Source of the DNA: Deltaproteobacteria bacterium | GTDB taxonomy: Bacteria > Desulfobacterota > G020345765 | DNA: 8,085 nt | Direction of reading: 5' to 3' | Assembly: GCA_030616835.1 (NCBI GenBank) | Contig: JAUWWP010000098.1 | Location: 1 to 8,085, forward strand | Shown here: positions 1 through 5,490 of the stretch, piece after piece | Layout of the letters: each line of letters begins with the position of its first letter | How positions within the stretch are numbered: position 1 is the first letter of the stretch | The notes under the pieces: generated by a model | Seen by the model: only the letters and a program-made list of their open reading frames with translations | The model's database searches: none | Told to the model about the DNA's origin: nothing | Made by a program: the position numbers and the translations under genes

Positions 1-822
1 AGCAAATATTCCCTCCTCTTTAGCCAGACATTTAGCACATATCTGTGCCTCTTCATTTGTAACTCTGACTACTTCATCAATAATATCCTTATTCAAAATA
101 TCTGGCACAAAGCCGGCACCGATTCCTTGAATCTTATGCGGACCGGGCTTTCCCCCGGAAATAACCGGTGAATCAGCCGGTTCAACAGCGATTGCCTTGA
201 ATTGTGGCTTTCTCTTTTTTATTACTTCGGCTACGCCAGTAATTGTCCCTCCAGTACCTACTCCGGAGACAAGAATATCTACTTTACCCTCTGTATCTCT
301 CCAGATTTCCTCAGCCGTAGTCCTACGATGGATTTCAGGATTAGCAGGATTTTTAAACTGTTGGGGCATGAATGCTTTACGATTCTTTTTCACAATTTCT
401 TCTGCCTTCTTAATCGCACCTTTCATTCCTTCACTGCCCGGAGTTAAAACTATTTCGGCACCAAATGCATTAAGCATAGATCTTCGCTCAATACTCATTG
501 TATCGGGCATTGTGAGAATCAATTTATATCCCTTAACTGCACAGACAAAGGCTAAAGCAATACCAGTATTTCCTGATGTGGGTTCAACAACTATAGAATC
601 TTTTTTGAGGAGACCTTTCCTTTCTGCTTCCGCAATCATACTTACCCCAATACGGTCTTTTACACTTCCACAAGGATTAAAAAATTCAAGTTTTCCGACA
701 ATCCTTGCCTTCACATCTTTAGTTATCTTGTTCAATTCAACTAAAGGTGTATTCCCGATTAAGTCAGTTACATCATTAGCAATTTTAGCTCCGCCTGAGG
801 CGGACTTCGTTTCACTTCGCAT
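1..822 (-). CDS. cysK: Cysteine synthase (O-acetylserine sulfhydrylase), C-terminus cut by window edge
   Basis: PLP enzyme that makes L-cysteine from O-acetylserine and sulfide in the cytoplasm. The minus strand reads open for 274 codons from ATG at 822 to the window edge. Family proteins are about 305-310 residues, so some 35 are missing. Visible motifs: LIGNTPLVEL (residues 21-30), the PLP-lysine motif SVKDRIG (Lys55), the substrate loop PTSGNTG (81-87), the phosphate-binding glycine loop GTGGTITG (189-196), and KIQGIGAGFVP (230-240). An AGGAGG Shine-Dalgarno (829-834) lies 6 bases before the ATG and fixes the start. The gene begins 13 bp after the Rrf2 regulator and is surely cotranscribed with it. 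Oddity: residues 1-12 are extra relative to the usual start near KIANDVTDLIG, and residues 7-12 (SASGGA) are encoded by a palindromic repeat. The family call is very secure; CysK versus CysM or a cystathionine beta-synthase-like enzyme is slightly less so. Confidence 0.96.
   Translation of the reverse strand, partial: MRSETKSASGGAKIANDVTDLIGNTPLVELNKITKDVKARIVGKLEFFNPCGSVKDRIGVSMIAEAERKGLLKKDSIVVEPTSGNTGIALAFVCAVKGYKLILTMPDTMSIERRSMLNAFGAEIVLTPGSEGMKGAIKKAEEIVKKNRKAFMPQQFKNPANPEIHRRTTAEEIWRDTEGKVDILVSGVGTGGTITGVAEVIKKRKPQFKAIAVEPADSPVISGGKPGPHKIQGIGAGFVPDILNKDIIDEVVRVTNEEAQICAKCLAKEEGIFA
790..804. repeat. Palindromic repeat TCCGCC-N3-GGCGGA inside the 5' end of cysK
   Basis: A perfect 6-bp-arm inverted repeat with a 3-nt centre (TGA on the plus strand) sits 18 bases downstream of the cysK start codon. 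The same arms with centre TAT occur at 1512-1526 in the intergenic region. It adds codons in frame without a stop and produces a small-residue N-terminal tail (Ser, Ala, Gly). This looks like a dispersed palindromic element tolerated inside a coding sequence. In the mRNA it could also form a hairpin close to the ribosome binding site. Confidence 0.75.
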
Positions 823-835
823 TTCTTACCTCCTA

Positions 836-1282
836 TTAAATGTAATACATCCGAGCTTCTGACTTAGCCGACTTCTTCTTTTGCATTTCGACCATACTTT
901 CCAAGGTTATTGAATCAAGGGTCTCTAACATTGATTTTTTTAGTCTTTTCCAGATATCACGAGTAATACAGATATCGACTCGATCACACAGTTTTGGGTC
1001 GTCAACGCATGACGACGGAGCAATCGACCCTTCTACGGCTTGAATCACCTGACTCAATCGAATTTCTCCTGGTGGCTTCGCCAGAGTAAAACCTCCATGT
1101 TTGCCCCGTGAGCTTCTTACTAAACCCGCAGATACTAAAGCAGTCATCATGCGTTCGAGATACCTCTCGGAAATCTCCTGCCTCCGGGCAATGTTTCGGA
1201 GCAATACCGGTCCTTTCTTGTAGTCGAGTGCTAATTCCAACATTGCCCTGGTCCCATAGCGTCCTTTGGTAGAAAGCTTCAT
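836..1282 (-). CDS. Rrf2-family transcriptional regulator with IscR-like cysteines
   Basis: A 148-residue winged-helix regulator of the Rrf2 family (IscR, CymR, NsrR, RsrR relatives). The N-terminus MKLSTKGRYGTRAMLELA, the recognition region around EISERYLERMM (36-46) and the wing RGKHGGFTLAKPP (59-71) are textbook Rrf2. Three cysteines, C92, C99 and C105 (C-x6-C-x5-C), stand where IscR has its [2Fe-2S] ligands, whose spacing as I recall is C-x5-C-x5-C. A cluster is therefore plausible but unproven. Start ATG at 1282 has ACCTCC/GGAGGT (1291-1296) 8 bases upstream. The gene is first in an operon with cysK, starting after only 13 bp. No iscS or iscU is seen, so a role in cysteine/sulfur control (CymR-like) or Fe-S/redox sensing is equally open. 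The C-terminal tail (130-148) is basic and lysine-rich. The palindrome at its own promoter suggests autoregulation. Confidence 0.93.
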   Translation of the reverse strand: MKLSTKGRYGTRAMLELALDYKKGPVLLRNIARRQEISERYLERMMTALVSAGLVRSSRGKHGGFTLAKPPGEIRLSQVIQAVEGSIAPSSCVDDPKLCDRVDICITRDIWKRLKKSMLETLDSITLESMVEMQKKKSAKSEARMYYI

Positions 1283-1320
1283 TTCGTCATACCTCCATTA
1301 GTCCGTTTCTTAAAGATTAC

Positions 1321-1345
1321 TATTATTACCGTTTTGGTGATATTA
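1321..1345. promoter_or_regulatory. Palindrome at the rrf2-cysK promoter, probable Rrf2 operator
   Basis: Core ATTACC-GTTTT-GGTGAT (1325-1341) extends to a 25-bp imperfect palindrome in which 8 of the 10 outer base pairs are symmetric. It overlaps the -10 box (1342-1347) and the expected transcription start of the minus-strand promoter. Rrf2 regulators bind palindromes of about this length as dimers, so autorepression of rrf2-cysK is the natural reading. Binding is inferred. The sequence is not an obvious match to the classic E. coli IscR or Bacillus CymR consensus. Confidence 0.6.
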
Positions 1346-1370
1346 TATTGTGCTAATAAAACCTTGTCAA
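1342..1370 (-). promoter_or_regulatory. Sigma-70-type promoter of rrf2-cysK
   Basis: On the minus strand the sequence reads TTGACA (1370-1365), a 17-base spacer, then TATAAT (1347-1342): both hexamers are perfect consensus with ideal spacing. Upstream on that strand (1371-1409) lies a run of alternating A and T tracts that could act as an UP element. The expected start of transcription is about 50-55 bases before the rrf2 ATG. Confidence 0.88.
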
Positions 1371-1483
1371 GAGTTTTTTTAAAAAAATTTAAAAATTTTT
1401 ATCCCTCGGGTAGAAATCAAGGAGAATAAGAAAAACTATAAAATATCAGATCGCGGCTGAGCTGCATCTTTCATAACGGAAGT
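1371..1483. other. A/T-tract block and unassigned intergenic sequence
   Basis: Positions 1371-1410 are almost pure A/T with phased runs of T and A, lying directly upstream of the minus-strand -35 box; a curved-DNA or UP-element role is likely. The rest (1411-1483) shows no convincing ORF. A small imperfect hairpin, GCGGC-TGA-GCTGC, is at 1453-1465. I see no tRNA or riboswitch. Confidence 0.4.
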
Positions 1484-1526
1484 GGATAGGCGGACCGGCT
1501 ATCCAGTATAGTCCGCCTATGGCGGA
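1484..1526. repeat. Overlapping inverted repeats able to form three alternative hairpins
   Basis: Three pairings share bases: GGATAG (1484-1489) with CTATCC (1499-1504); ATAGGCGGAC (1486-1495) with GTCCGCCTAT (1511-1520), a 10-bp stem with a 15-nt loop; and TCCGCC (1512-1517) with GGCGGA (1521-1526). The last pair has the same arms as the palindrome inside cysK. The element lies upstream of the plus-strand promoter, so it would not be in the hdr transcript if that promoter is the only one. It is most likely a dispersed repeat unit. Confidence 0.65.
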
Positions 1527-1564
1527 TTGAAGGATTTTCGGGGGAAGTCCAAATGCTCTTTTAC

Positions 1565-1592
1565 TTGACGTAAGGATATATAGTTATATTAT
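1565..1592 (+). promoter_or_regulatory. Probable promoter of the hdr-flx operon
   Basis: TTGACG (1565-1570) and TATTAT (1587-1592) match the sigma-70 -35 and -10 hexamers at five of six bases each, with a 16-base spacer. Transcription would start around 1599, inside the palindrome that begins at 1592, giving a leader of about 30 bases before hdrC. Confidence 0.6.
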
Positions 1593-1609
1593 GAATGAAT
1601 AGTCATTCA
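1592..1609. promoter_or_regulatory. FadR/TetR-type operator overlapping the hdr-flx promoter
   Basis: A perfect inverted repeat, TGAATGA-ATAG-TCATTCA, with 7-bp arms and a 4-base centre. From memory, the Bacillus subtilis FadR (YsiA) box is TGAATGA-MTAN-TCATTCA (M = A or C), and this site fits at every position. FadR is a TetR-family repressor of beta-oxidation genes that is released by long-chain acyl-CoA. The site begins on the last base of the -10 hexamer and covers the expected start of transcription, the classic place for a repressor. No TetR gene is in the window. The symmetry is observed; the FadR link is inference. Confidence 0.65.
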
Positions 1610-1627
1610 GTGTGATTTGGTAGGATA

Positions 1628-2188
1628 ATGGATTATCCTTTGAAAATTACCTTACAGGCATTTGCCTCCGATTTAATAAAGGAGGCGGAACGCCTGAGCG
1701 GCATGGACCCTGCTTCCTGTATGCAGTGTGGGATGTGCACCGGGGGCTGTCCTCTGGCCTATGAGATGGATTACTCGCCCCGGCAGATCCTGAGGTTGCT
1801 CCAACTTGGTCTAATTAATGAGGCCTTAAATTCTCGAGCGATCTGGCTCTGCCTTACCTGTGAGACCTGCACTGCCCGCTGTCCCCGGGAGATTGACCTG
1901 GCCAAGGTTATGAGTTCCCTGCGAGAAATGGCGATTACCCAGAAGATTGAGCCGGCGGAAAAGGACATCCTGATCTTTCATCGGTCTTTTCTCGAACTTA
2001 TTAAAAGAGGGGGGCGGCTCTTTGAGCTCGGCCTGGTCGGTCTATACAAGTTACGCTCCCGCCGCTTATTCCAGGATCTGTTTCTCGCCCCGGCCATGCT
2101 GAGGAGGGGAAAATTACAGTTCATTCCCCGCAAGATGAAGGGACAGGATAAAGTAGCCCGAATCTTTACAAAGATAGAAAAGCAATGA
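1628..2188 (+). CDS. hdrC: Heterodisulfide reductase subunit C-like iron-sulfur protein
   Basis: A 186-residue cytoplasmic ferredoxin-like subunit that passes electrons from HdrA to the catalytic HdrB. Two [4Fe-4S] motifs are intact: CMQCGMCTGGCP (C31, C34, C37, C41) and CLTCETCTARCP (C75, C78, C81, C85), with the typical HdrC spacing and an alpha-helical region between. Length and a basic C-terminal tail fit the family. The start at 1628 has only a weak Shine-Dalgarno (GGTAGG, 1619-1624). No better upstream start exists, and a later start at Met26 would leave almost nothing before the first cluster. It is first in the plus-strand operon, directly after the FadR-like operator. hdrB follows after a 90-bp gap filled with repeats. 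It lacks the membrane segments of HdrE or DsrM-type partners. Confidence 0.93.
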   Translation: MDYPLKITLQAFASDLIKEAERLSGMDPASCMQCGMCTGGCPLAYEMDYSPRQILRLLQLGLINEALNSRAIWLCLTCETCTARCPREIDLAKVMSSLREMAITQKIEPAEKDILIFHRSFLELIKRGGRLFELGLVGLYKLRSRRLFQDLFLAPAMLRRGKLQFIPRKMKGQDKVARIFTKIEKQ

Positions 2189-2190
2189 GC

Positions 2191-2277
2191 CATTGGGCGA
2201 ATTGGGATTTGAACCACGAATTTCACGAATTAGACGAATTATTTCTCTTTTTGCTTATTTTTCATTGGTAACTGGTA
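2191..2277 (+). repeat. Short tandem and degenerate repeats in the hdrC-hdrB gap
   Basis: Three blocks are visible. At 2191-2210, CATTGGGCGAATTGGGATTT resembles the reverse complement of the 14-mer repeated at 6801-6833. At 2215-2241 a 9-mer occurs three times in tandem: CACGAATTT, CACGAATTA, GACGAATTA. At 2264-2277 a 7-mer occurs twice, ATTGGTA then ACTGGTA, ending one base before the hdrB start codon. The last block occupies the place where a Shine-Dalgarno would be expected. Confidence 0.6.
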
Positions 2278-2278
2278 A

Positions 2279-3130
2279 ATGATAAGACTTGGTTACTTTC
2301 CCGGCTGCTCGCTGGAATCATCAGCCATTGAATTTGACTTATCCCTGCGAAAGGTAGCACCTCTGCTCGGGGTAGAGTTGGTGGAGCTTCCTGATTGGAA
2401 TTGCTGCGGGGCATCTGCTGCCCATTCGATCAATCACTTATTATCACTGGCCCTGCCTGCCCGCAGCCTGGCGATTACCGAGGAAGAGAACCTGTTAGAG
2501 TTAATGGCCCCCTGTTCTGCCTGTTACTCCAATCTGGCCAAGGCTAATCGGGAGCTGACCGACTCCACCGAAGTTCGCCAGCAGATTAATCAATTAATCG
2601 AGATGGATTATCAGGGCAGGGTTAAGGTCTTAAGTATTCTGGAGCTTCTAAACTCGGTCGGGGTCGAAAAGGTAGCCTCGGTGGTTAAAAATAACTTAGC
2701 TGGCAGAAAGGTCGCCTGTTATTACGGCTGTCTGATGCTCCGTCCCCCCAAGGTAACTGGCTGCCCGGACTTTGAGCAGCCCCAGGGGATGGAAGAGATC
2801 GTCAGGGCCCTGGGCGGCGAGCCGGTCAACTGGGGTTTTAAAACCGAATGCTGTGGGGCCGGCTTCTCCATGAGTAAAACTGAGGTGGTCCTGAAGCTCT
2901 GCCACGATATCCTGAGCAATGCCCGGGCTAATGGGGCCGAGCTGATCGCACTGGCCTGTCCGATGTGTATGTCAAATCTGGACATGAGGCAGAATGCTAT
3001 TCTGAAGAAATACGGGGAGAAGGAACCGCTGCCCACTGTCTATATAACCGAACTAATGGGCCTGGCCCTGGGGTTTTCCCCGAAGGAATTGGGTCTGAAT
3101 CGGCATTACATCCCCGTTACTAAAATATAA
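2279..3130 (+). CDS. hdrB: Heterodisulfide reductase subunit B-like catalytic protein, two CCG domains
   Basis: The disulfide-reducing subunit, 283 residues and full length. It has two cysteine-rich CCG domains, each expected to bind ligands of the unusual non-cubane [4Fe-4S] clusters. Domain 1: C10 in PGCSLESSA, C42-C43-G, and CSAC (C79, C82). Domain 2: C151, C191-C192-G, and CPMC (C227, C230). This is the complete ten-cysteine set known from methanogen HdrB, so the protein should be catalytically competent, unlike CCG proteins that keep only one site. The start at 2279 gives MIRLGYFPGC, the usual HdrB opening, although the Shine-Dalgarno is poor (GGTAA). The natural disulfide substrate is unknown: CoM-S-S-CoB is unlikely in a bacterium, and DsrC or a small thiol is the usual suggestion. 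No dsrC is visible here. Confidence 0.94.
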   Translation: MIRLGYFPGCSLESSAIEFDLSLRKVAPLLGVELVELPDWNCCGASAAHSINHLLSLALPARSLAITEEENLLELMAPCSACYSNLAKANRELTDSTEVRQQINQLIEMDYQGRVKVLSILELLNSVGVEKVASVVKNNLAGRKVACYYGCLMLRPPKVTGCPDFEQPQGMEEIVRALGGEPVNWGFKTECCGAGFSMSKTEVVLKLCHDILSNARANGAELIALACPMCMSNLDMRQNAILKKYGEKEPLPTVYITELMGLALGFSPKELGLNRHYIPVTKI

Positions 3131-3185
3131 TAGCGAGATTCTGGGTCAAACCCTTTAGTGGTTGGTAAAACTTTGTAAGATACCT

Positions 3186-3206
3186 GTCCTGAGCCATGTC
3201 GAAGGA
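3186..3206 (+). repeat. Dispersed repeat GTCCTGAGC-N3-GTCGAAGG, copy A
   Basis: A 21-bp element with core GTCCTGAGC, centre CAT and GTCGAAGGA. It differs from copy B at 3241 only in the 3-base centre and the last base. This kind of sequence is, from memory, a common dispersed intergenic repeat in many bacterial genomes. Confidence 0.7.
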
Positions 3207-3240
3207 TCGGTTGGGTCAAATGGTTGCGGTTACGCAGCTC

Positions 3241-3261
3241 GTCCTGAGCAAAGTCGAAGGG
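3241..3261 (+). repeat. Dispersed repeat GTCCTGAGC-N3-GTCGAAGG, copy B
   Basis: Second direct copy, with centre AAA, starting 55 bases after copy A. The arms are identical to copy A except for the final base (G instead of A). Confidence 0.7.
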
Positions 3262-3288
3262 CTAGTATCGGGACTCGTAAAGCGGTTA

Positions 3289-3304
3289 TGCCTACCGTCA
3301 GGCA
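3289..3304. repeat. Small inverted repeat TGCCT-N6-AGGCA
   Basis: Perfect 5-bp arms around ACCGTC, with further G's after the right arm. It is a short hairpin without a T-run, so it is not a terminator, and probably another dispersed element. Confidence 0.5.
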
Positions 3305-3397
3305 GGGATGAAATCAAAAAGCCAAGAGTGTAAGAGGAAACACAACCCACTGACGAAAGACGAAACGAGTAGCGCAACCGAACAACCAATAACCAAT

Positions 3398-3416
3398 ACT
3401 TCGAGAGGCTCGGGAC
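3398..3416 (-). repeat. Diverged, inverted copy C of the 21-bp dispersed repeat
   Basis: On the minus strand it reads GTCCCGAGC followed by CTCTCGAAGT. It therefore keeps the GTCC-GAGC and TCGAAG cores of copies A and B in opposite orientation, with a shorter centre. It lies directly after the doubled AACCAAT 7-mer. Confidence 0.55.
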
Positions 3417-3454
3417 AAGTAAGAGTACTGTCAAACAAAGATATGAGGTGATTG

Positions 3455-5410
3455 ATGGCAAGGATTGGGGTATTTGTCTGCTGGTGCGGGGTGAACATCT
3501 CCGGCACCGTGGATGTGGAGAGGGTGGCAGAAGAGGCCCAGGAAAAAATCCCCAATGTGGTCTATGCCACCGATTATAAATATGTGTGTTCTGATCCCGG
3601 CCAGTTGATGGTGGTCGAGGCAATTAAGGAACACCGGTTGACCGGTGTAGTGGTAGCTTCCTGCTCTCCCCGGATGCATGAGGTAACTTTTCGGAAGGCC
3701 TGCCTTACCGGTGGCTTAAATCCCTATTGCATGGAGATGGCTAACATTCGGGAGCAGGACTCCTGGGTTCATAAAGACCGGGAGGAGGCTACCACCAAGG
3801 CCCTGGAGCTGATCCGGATGAAGGTGGCCAAGGTGGCGAAGCTGGAGCCTCTTTTCCCCATCCGGGTTCCGGTTACTAAAAAGGCCCTGGTCATCGGTGG
3901 GGGTGTTGCCGGGATCCAGGCGGCCCTGGATATTGCCGATGCTAACCAGGAAGTAATCCTGGTGGAGAAGGAGCCTTCGATTGGCGGCCGGATGGCCCAA
4001 CTGGATGAGACCTTTCCCACCCTGGATTGCTCCCAGTGTATCCTTACCCCGAAGATGGTCCAGGTAGTCCAGCACGAGAAGATCAAGCTATACTCCTACG
4101 CGGAGATCGAATCGGTGAGCGGCTATGTGGGTAATTTTGTGGTCAAGATCAAGAAGAAGCCCCGGGGGGTGGATACCGAGAAGTGCACCGGCTGCGGGGT
4201 ATGTGTGGAGAAGTGTCCGGTAAAGAAGATCCCCAGTGAATTCAATGCCGGGATCGGCTTTCGCCGCGCCATCTATATCCCCTTTCCCCAGGCAGTGCCC
4301 AACTGGCCGGTTATCGATCAGGAAAACTGCACTTATTATAAGAAAAAGAAATGCGGGCTCTGCCAGAAGGAATGCGCCGCCGAGGCAGTGATCTTCGATA
4401 CTGAGCCGGAATTTGTTGAAGAGGAGGTGGGGACAATTGTGGTAGCAACCGGATACGATCCCTGGGAACCGGTTGCCTACGGGGAATACGGTTACGGAAT
4501 CTATCCCGATGTGATTACCTCCTTACAATTTGAAAGAATGACCAGTGCCTCCGGTCCTACCAGCGGTGTGCTTAAGCGCCCTTCCGATGGAGAGGTTCCG
4601 AAAGAGGTAGCTTTTATTCAGTGTGTGGGGTCCCGGGATAATGTTAAGGGTTACCCCTACTGCTCCAGGATTTGCTGCATGTATACGGCCAAGCACGCCA
4701 TTATTGCCCGGCATAAGGCGAATGCGCAGAGCTATGTATTTTATATCGATGTGCGGGCCGGGGGCAAGGGCTATGAAGAGTTTATCCGCCGGGCCCAGGA
4801 AGAAGACGGGGCCCGCTATATCCGGGGCAAGGTCTCCCGGGTTTATCAAGACGGCAAGAAATTGATGGTTCGGGGGGAAGACACCCTGCTGGGGCGCCCG
4901 GTGGAGTTGAAAGTGGATATGGTGGTTTTAGCCTCCGCCATCAAGGCCAAACCTGATGCGGGAGAGCTGGCAAGGAAGCTGAATATCGCTTATGACCAGT
5001 ATGAGTTCTACACCGAGGCCCACCCCAAACTGCGCCCGGTGGATACCAACAGCGCCGGCATTTTTCTGGCCGGGACCTGCCAGGCTCCCAAGGATATTCC
5101 TGATGCCGTTTCTCAGGCCAGTGCCGCCGCCAGCAAGGCCCTGGCAATACTATCGGCCCAGGAGCTGACCCGGGAACCTTTGATTGCTGAGGTTGATCCT
5201 TTAAAATGCGCTGCCTGCTTCTCCTGCCAGGAGGTCTGTACCTTTAACGCCATTGAAGAGGAAACCCTGCGCAGCGGGAAGAAGGTATCTAAAGTCAACC
5301 AGGGATTGTGCCTGGGCTGCGGGGCCTGTGTCTCCACCTGCCGCAATGGAGCACTGAGCCTGAAGGGATTTACCGATGACCAGATCTATGCTGAGGTAGC
5401 CGCGCTTTAG
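3455..5410 (+). CDS. hdrA: Heterodisulfide reductase subunit A-like flavoprotein (bifurcating hub)
   Basis: FAD- and Fe-S-containing core of the complex, 651 residues, close to the methanogen HdrA length. In order: an N-terminal cluster region with C9/C11 (VCWCG), C45 and C70 (SCSPRMHE); the FAD-binding glycine motif GGGVAG (148-153); the HdrA signature DCSQCILTPKM (191-201); an inserted ferredoxin domain with CTGCGVCVEKCP (C244-C254) and C292-x7-CGLCQKEC (C300, C303, C307); the second part of the thioredoxin-reductase fold with C390, C403, C407 and C408, the HdrA-specific cluster pattern; and a C-terminal diferredoxin domain (C585, C588, C591, C595; C619, C622, C625, C629). ATG at 3455 is preferred over TTG at 3452 because the GAGGTG Shine-Dalgarno (3445-3450) is only one base from the TTG. 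There is no fused MvhD domain; that partner is the next gene. The FAD should bifurcate electrons between ferredoxin and HdrB. Confidence 0.96.
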   Translation: MARIGVFVCWCGVNISGTVDVERVAEEAQEKIPNVVYATDYKYVCSDPGQLMVVEAIKEHRLTGVVVASCSPRMHEVTFRKACLTGGLNPYCMEMANIREQDSWVHKDREEATTKALELIRMKVAKVAKLEPLFPIRVPVTKKALVIGGGVAGIQAALDIADANQEVILVEKEPSIGGRMAQLDETFPTLDCSQCILTPKMVQVVQHEKIKLYSYAEIESVSGYVGNFVVKIKKKPRGVDTEKCTGCGVCVEKCPVKKIPSEFNAGIGFRRAIYIPFPQAVPNWPVIDQENCTYYKKKKCGLCQKECAAEAVIFDTEPEFVEEEVGTIVVATGYDPWEPVAYGEYGYGIYPDVITSLQFERMTSASGPTSGVLKRPSDGEVPKEVAFIQCVGSRDNVKGYPYCSRICCMYTAKHAIIARHKANAQSYVFYIDVRAGGKGYEEFIRRAQEEDGARYIRGKVSRVYQDGKKLMVRGEDTLLGRPVELKVDMVVLASAIKAKPDAGELARKLNIAYDQYEFYTEAHPKLRPVDTNSAGIFLAGTCQAPKDIPDAVSQASAAASKALAILSAQELTREPLIAEVDPLKCAACFSCQEVCTFNAIEEETLRSGKKVSKVNQGLCLGCGACVSTCRNGALSLKGFTDDQIYAEVAAL

Positions 5411-5417
5411 TGCTTTA

Positions 5418-5462
5418 AATCCCCCCTCCCCCCCCTTTATTAAAGGGGGGATAGGGGGGATT
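5418..5462. repeat. Long C/G-run hairpin between hdrA and flxD
   Basis: AATCCCCCCT (5418-5427) pairs fully with AGGGGGGATT (5453-5462). After a 2x2 internal mismatch, six C (5430-5435) plus TTT pair with AAA plus six G (5442-5450), leaving a 3-base loop ATT. The 45-bp structure is very stable but is not followed by a T-run, so it is not a classic Rho-independent terminator. From memory, similar AATCCCCCC palindromes are dispersed in many bacterial genomes. Lying between hdrA and flxD it could stabilise or attenuate the transcript. Confidence 0.75.
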
Positions 5463-5490
5463 AATTAAAGGGTCACGACCGGAAATCGAA

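Larger units (their letters stand above)
3131..3454. other. 324-bp non-coding spacer between hdrB and hdrA, packed with repeats
   Basis: Unusually long for a gap inside an operon. No ORF with coding character was found on either strand. It holds three copies of a 19-21-bp element (3186-3206, 3241-3261, 3398-3416), the inverted repeat TGCCT-ACCGTC-AGGCA (3289-3304), a doubled 7-mer AACCAAT (3384-3397), and GGGTCAAA twice (3143-3150, 3213-3220). I see no convincing promoter or Rho-independent terminator, so hdrA may depend on readthrough. The last bases hold the hdrA Shine-Dalgarno GAGGTG (3445-3450). Confidence 0.6.

Noticed and set aside
197..862. Long plus-strand open frame opposite the start of the window
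   Set aside because: It is the antisense of cysK, whose minus-strand reading gives every family motif; the plus-strand product is low-complexity and serine/proline-rich with no recognisable domain.
1400..1627. Riboswitch or T-box upstream of hdrC or rrf2
   Set aside because: The inferred leaders are only about 30-55 bases and show no conserved riboswitch or T-box sequence.
3186..3416. CRISPR array
   Set aside because: Only three repeat copies, with unequal spacing, one inverted and diverged; no cas genes.
3452..3454. TTG as the hdrA start codon
   Set aside because: It is one base after the GAGGTG Shine-Dalgarno; ATG at 3455 is better spaced and gives the normal N-terminus.
3216..3623. Minus-strand open frame spanning the hdrB-hdrA spacer
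   Set aside because: Half of it is antisense to the hdrA start and half crosses repeat sequence; the product has no motif and no ribosome binding site of note.
4523..4849. Minus-strand open frame within hdrA
   Set aside because: Shadow of the strongly coding hdrA frame, which carries the conserved cysteines.
5418..5462. Rho-independent terminator between hdrA and flxD
   Set aside because: The stem is strong but no T-run follows, the genes on both sides belong to one complex, and the sequence resembles a dispersed palindrome.
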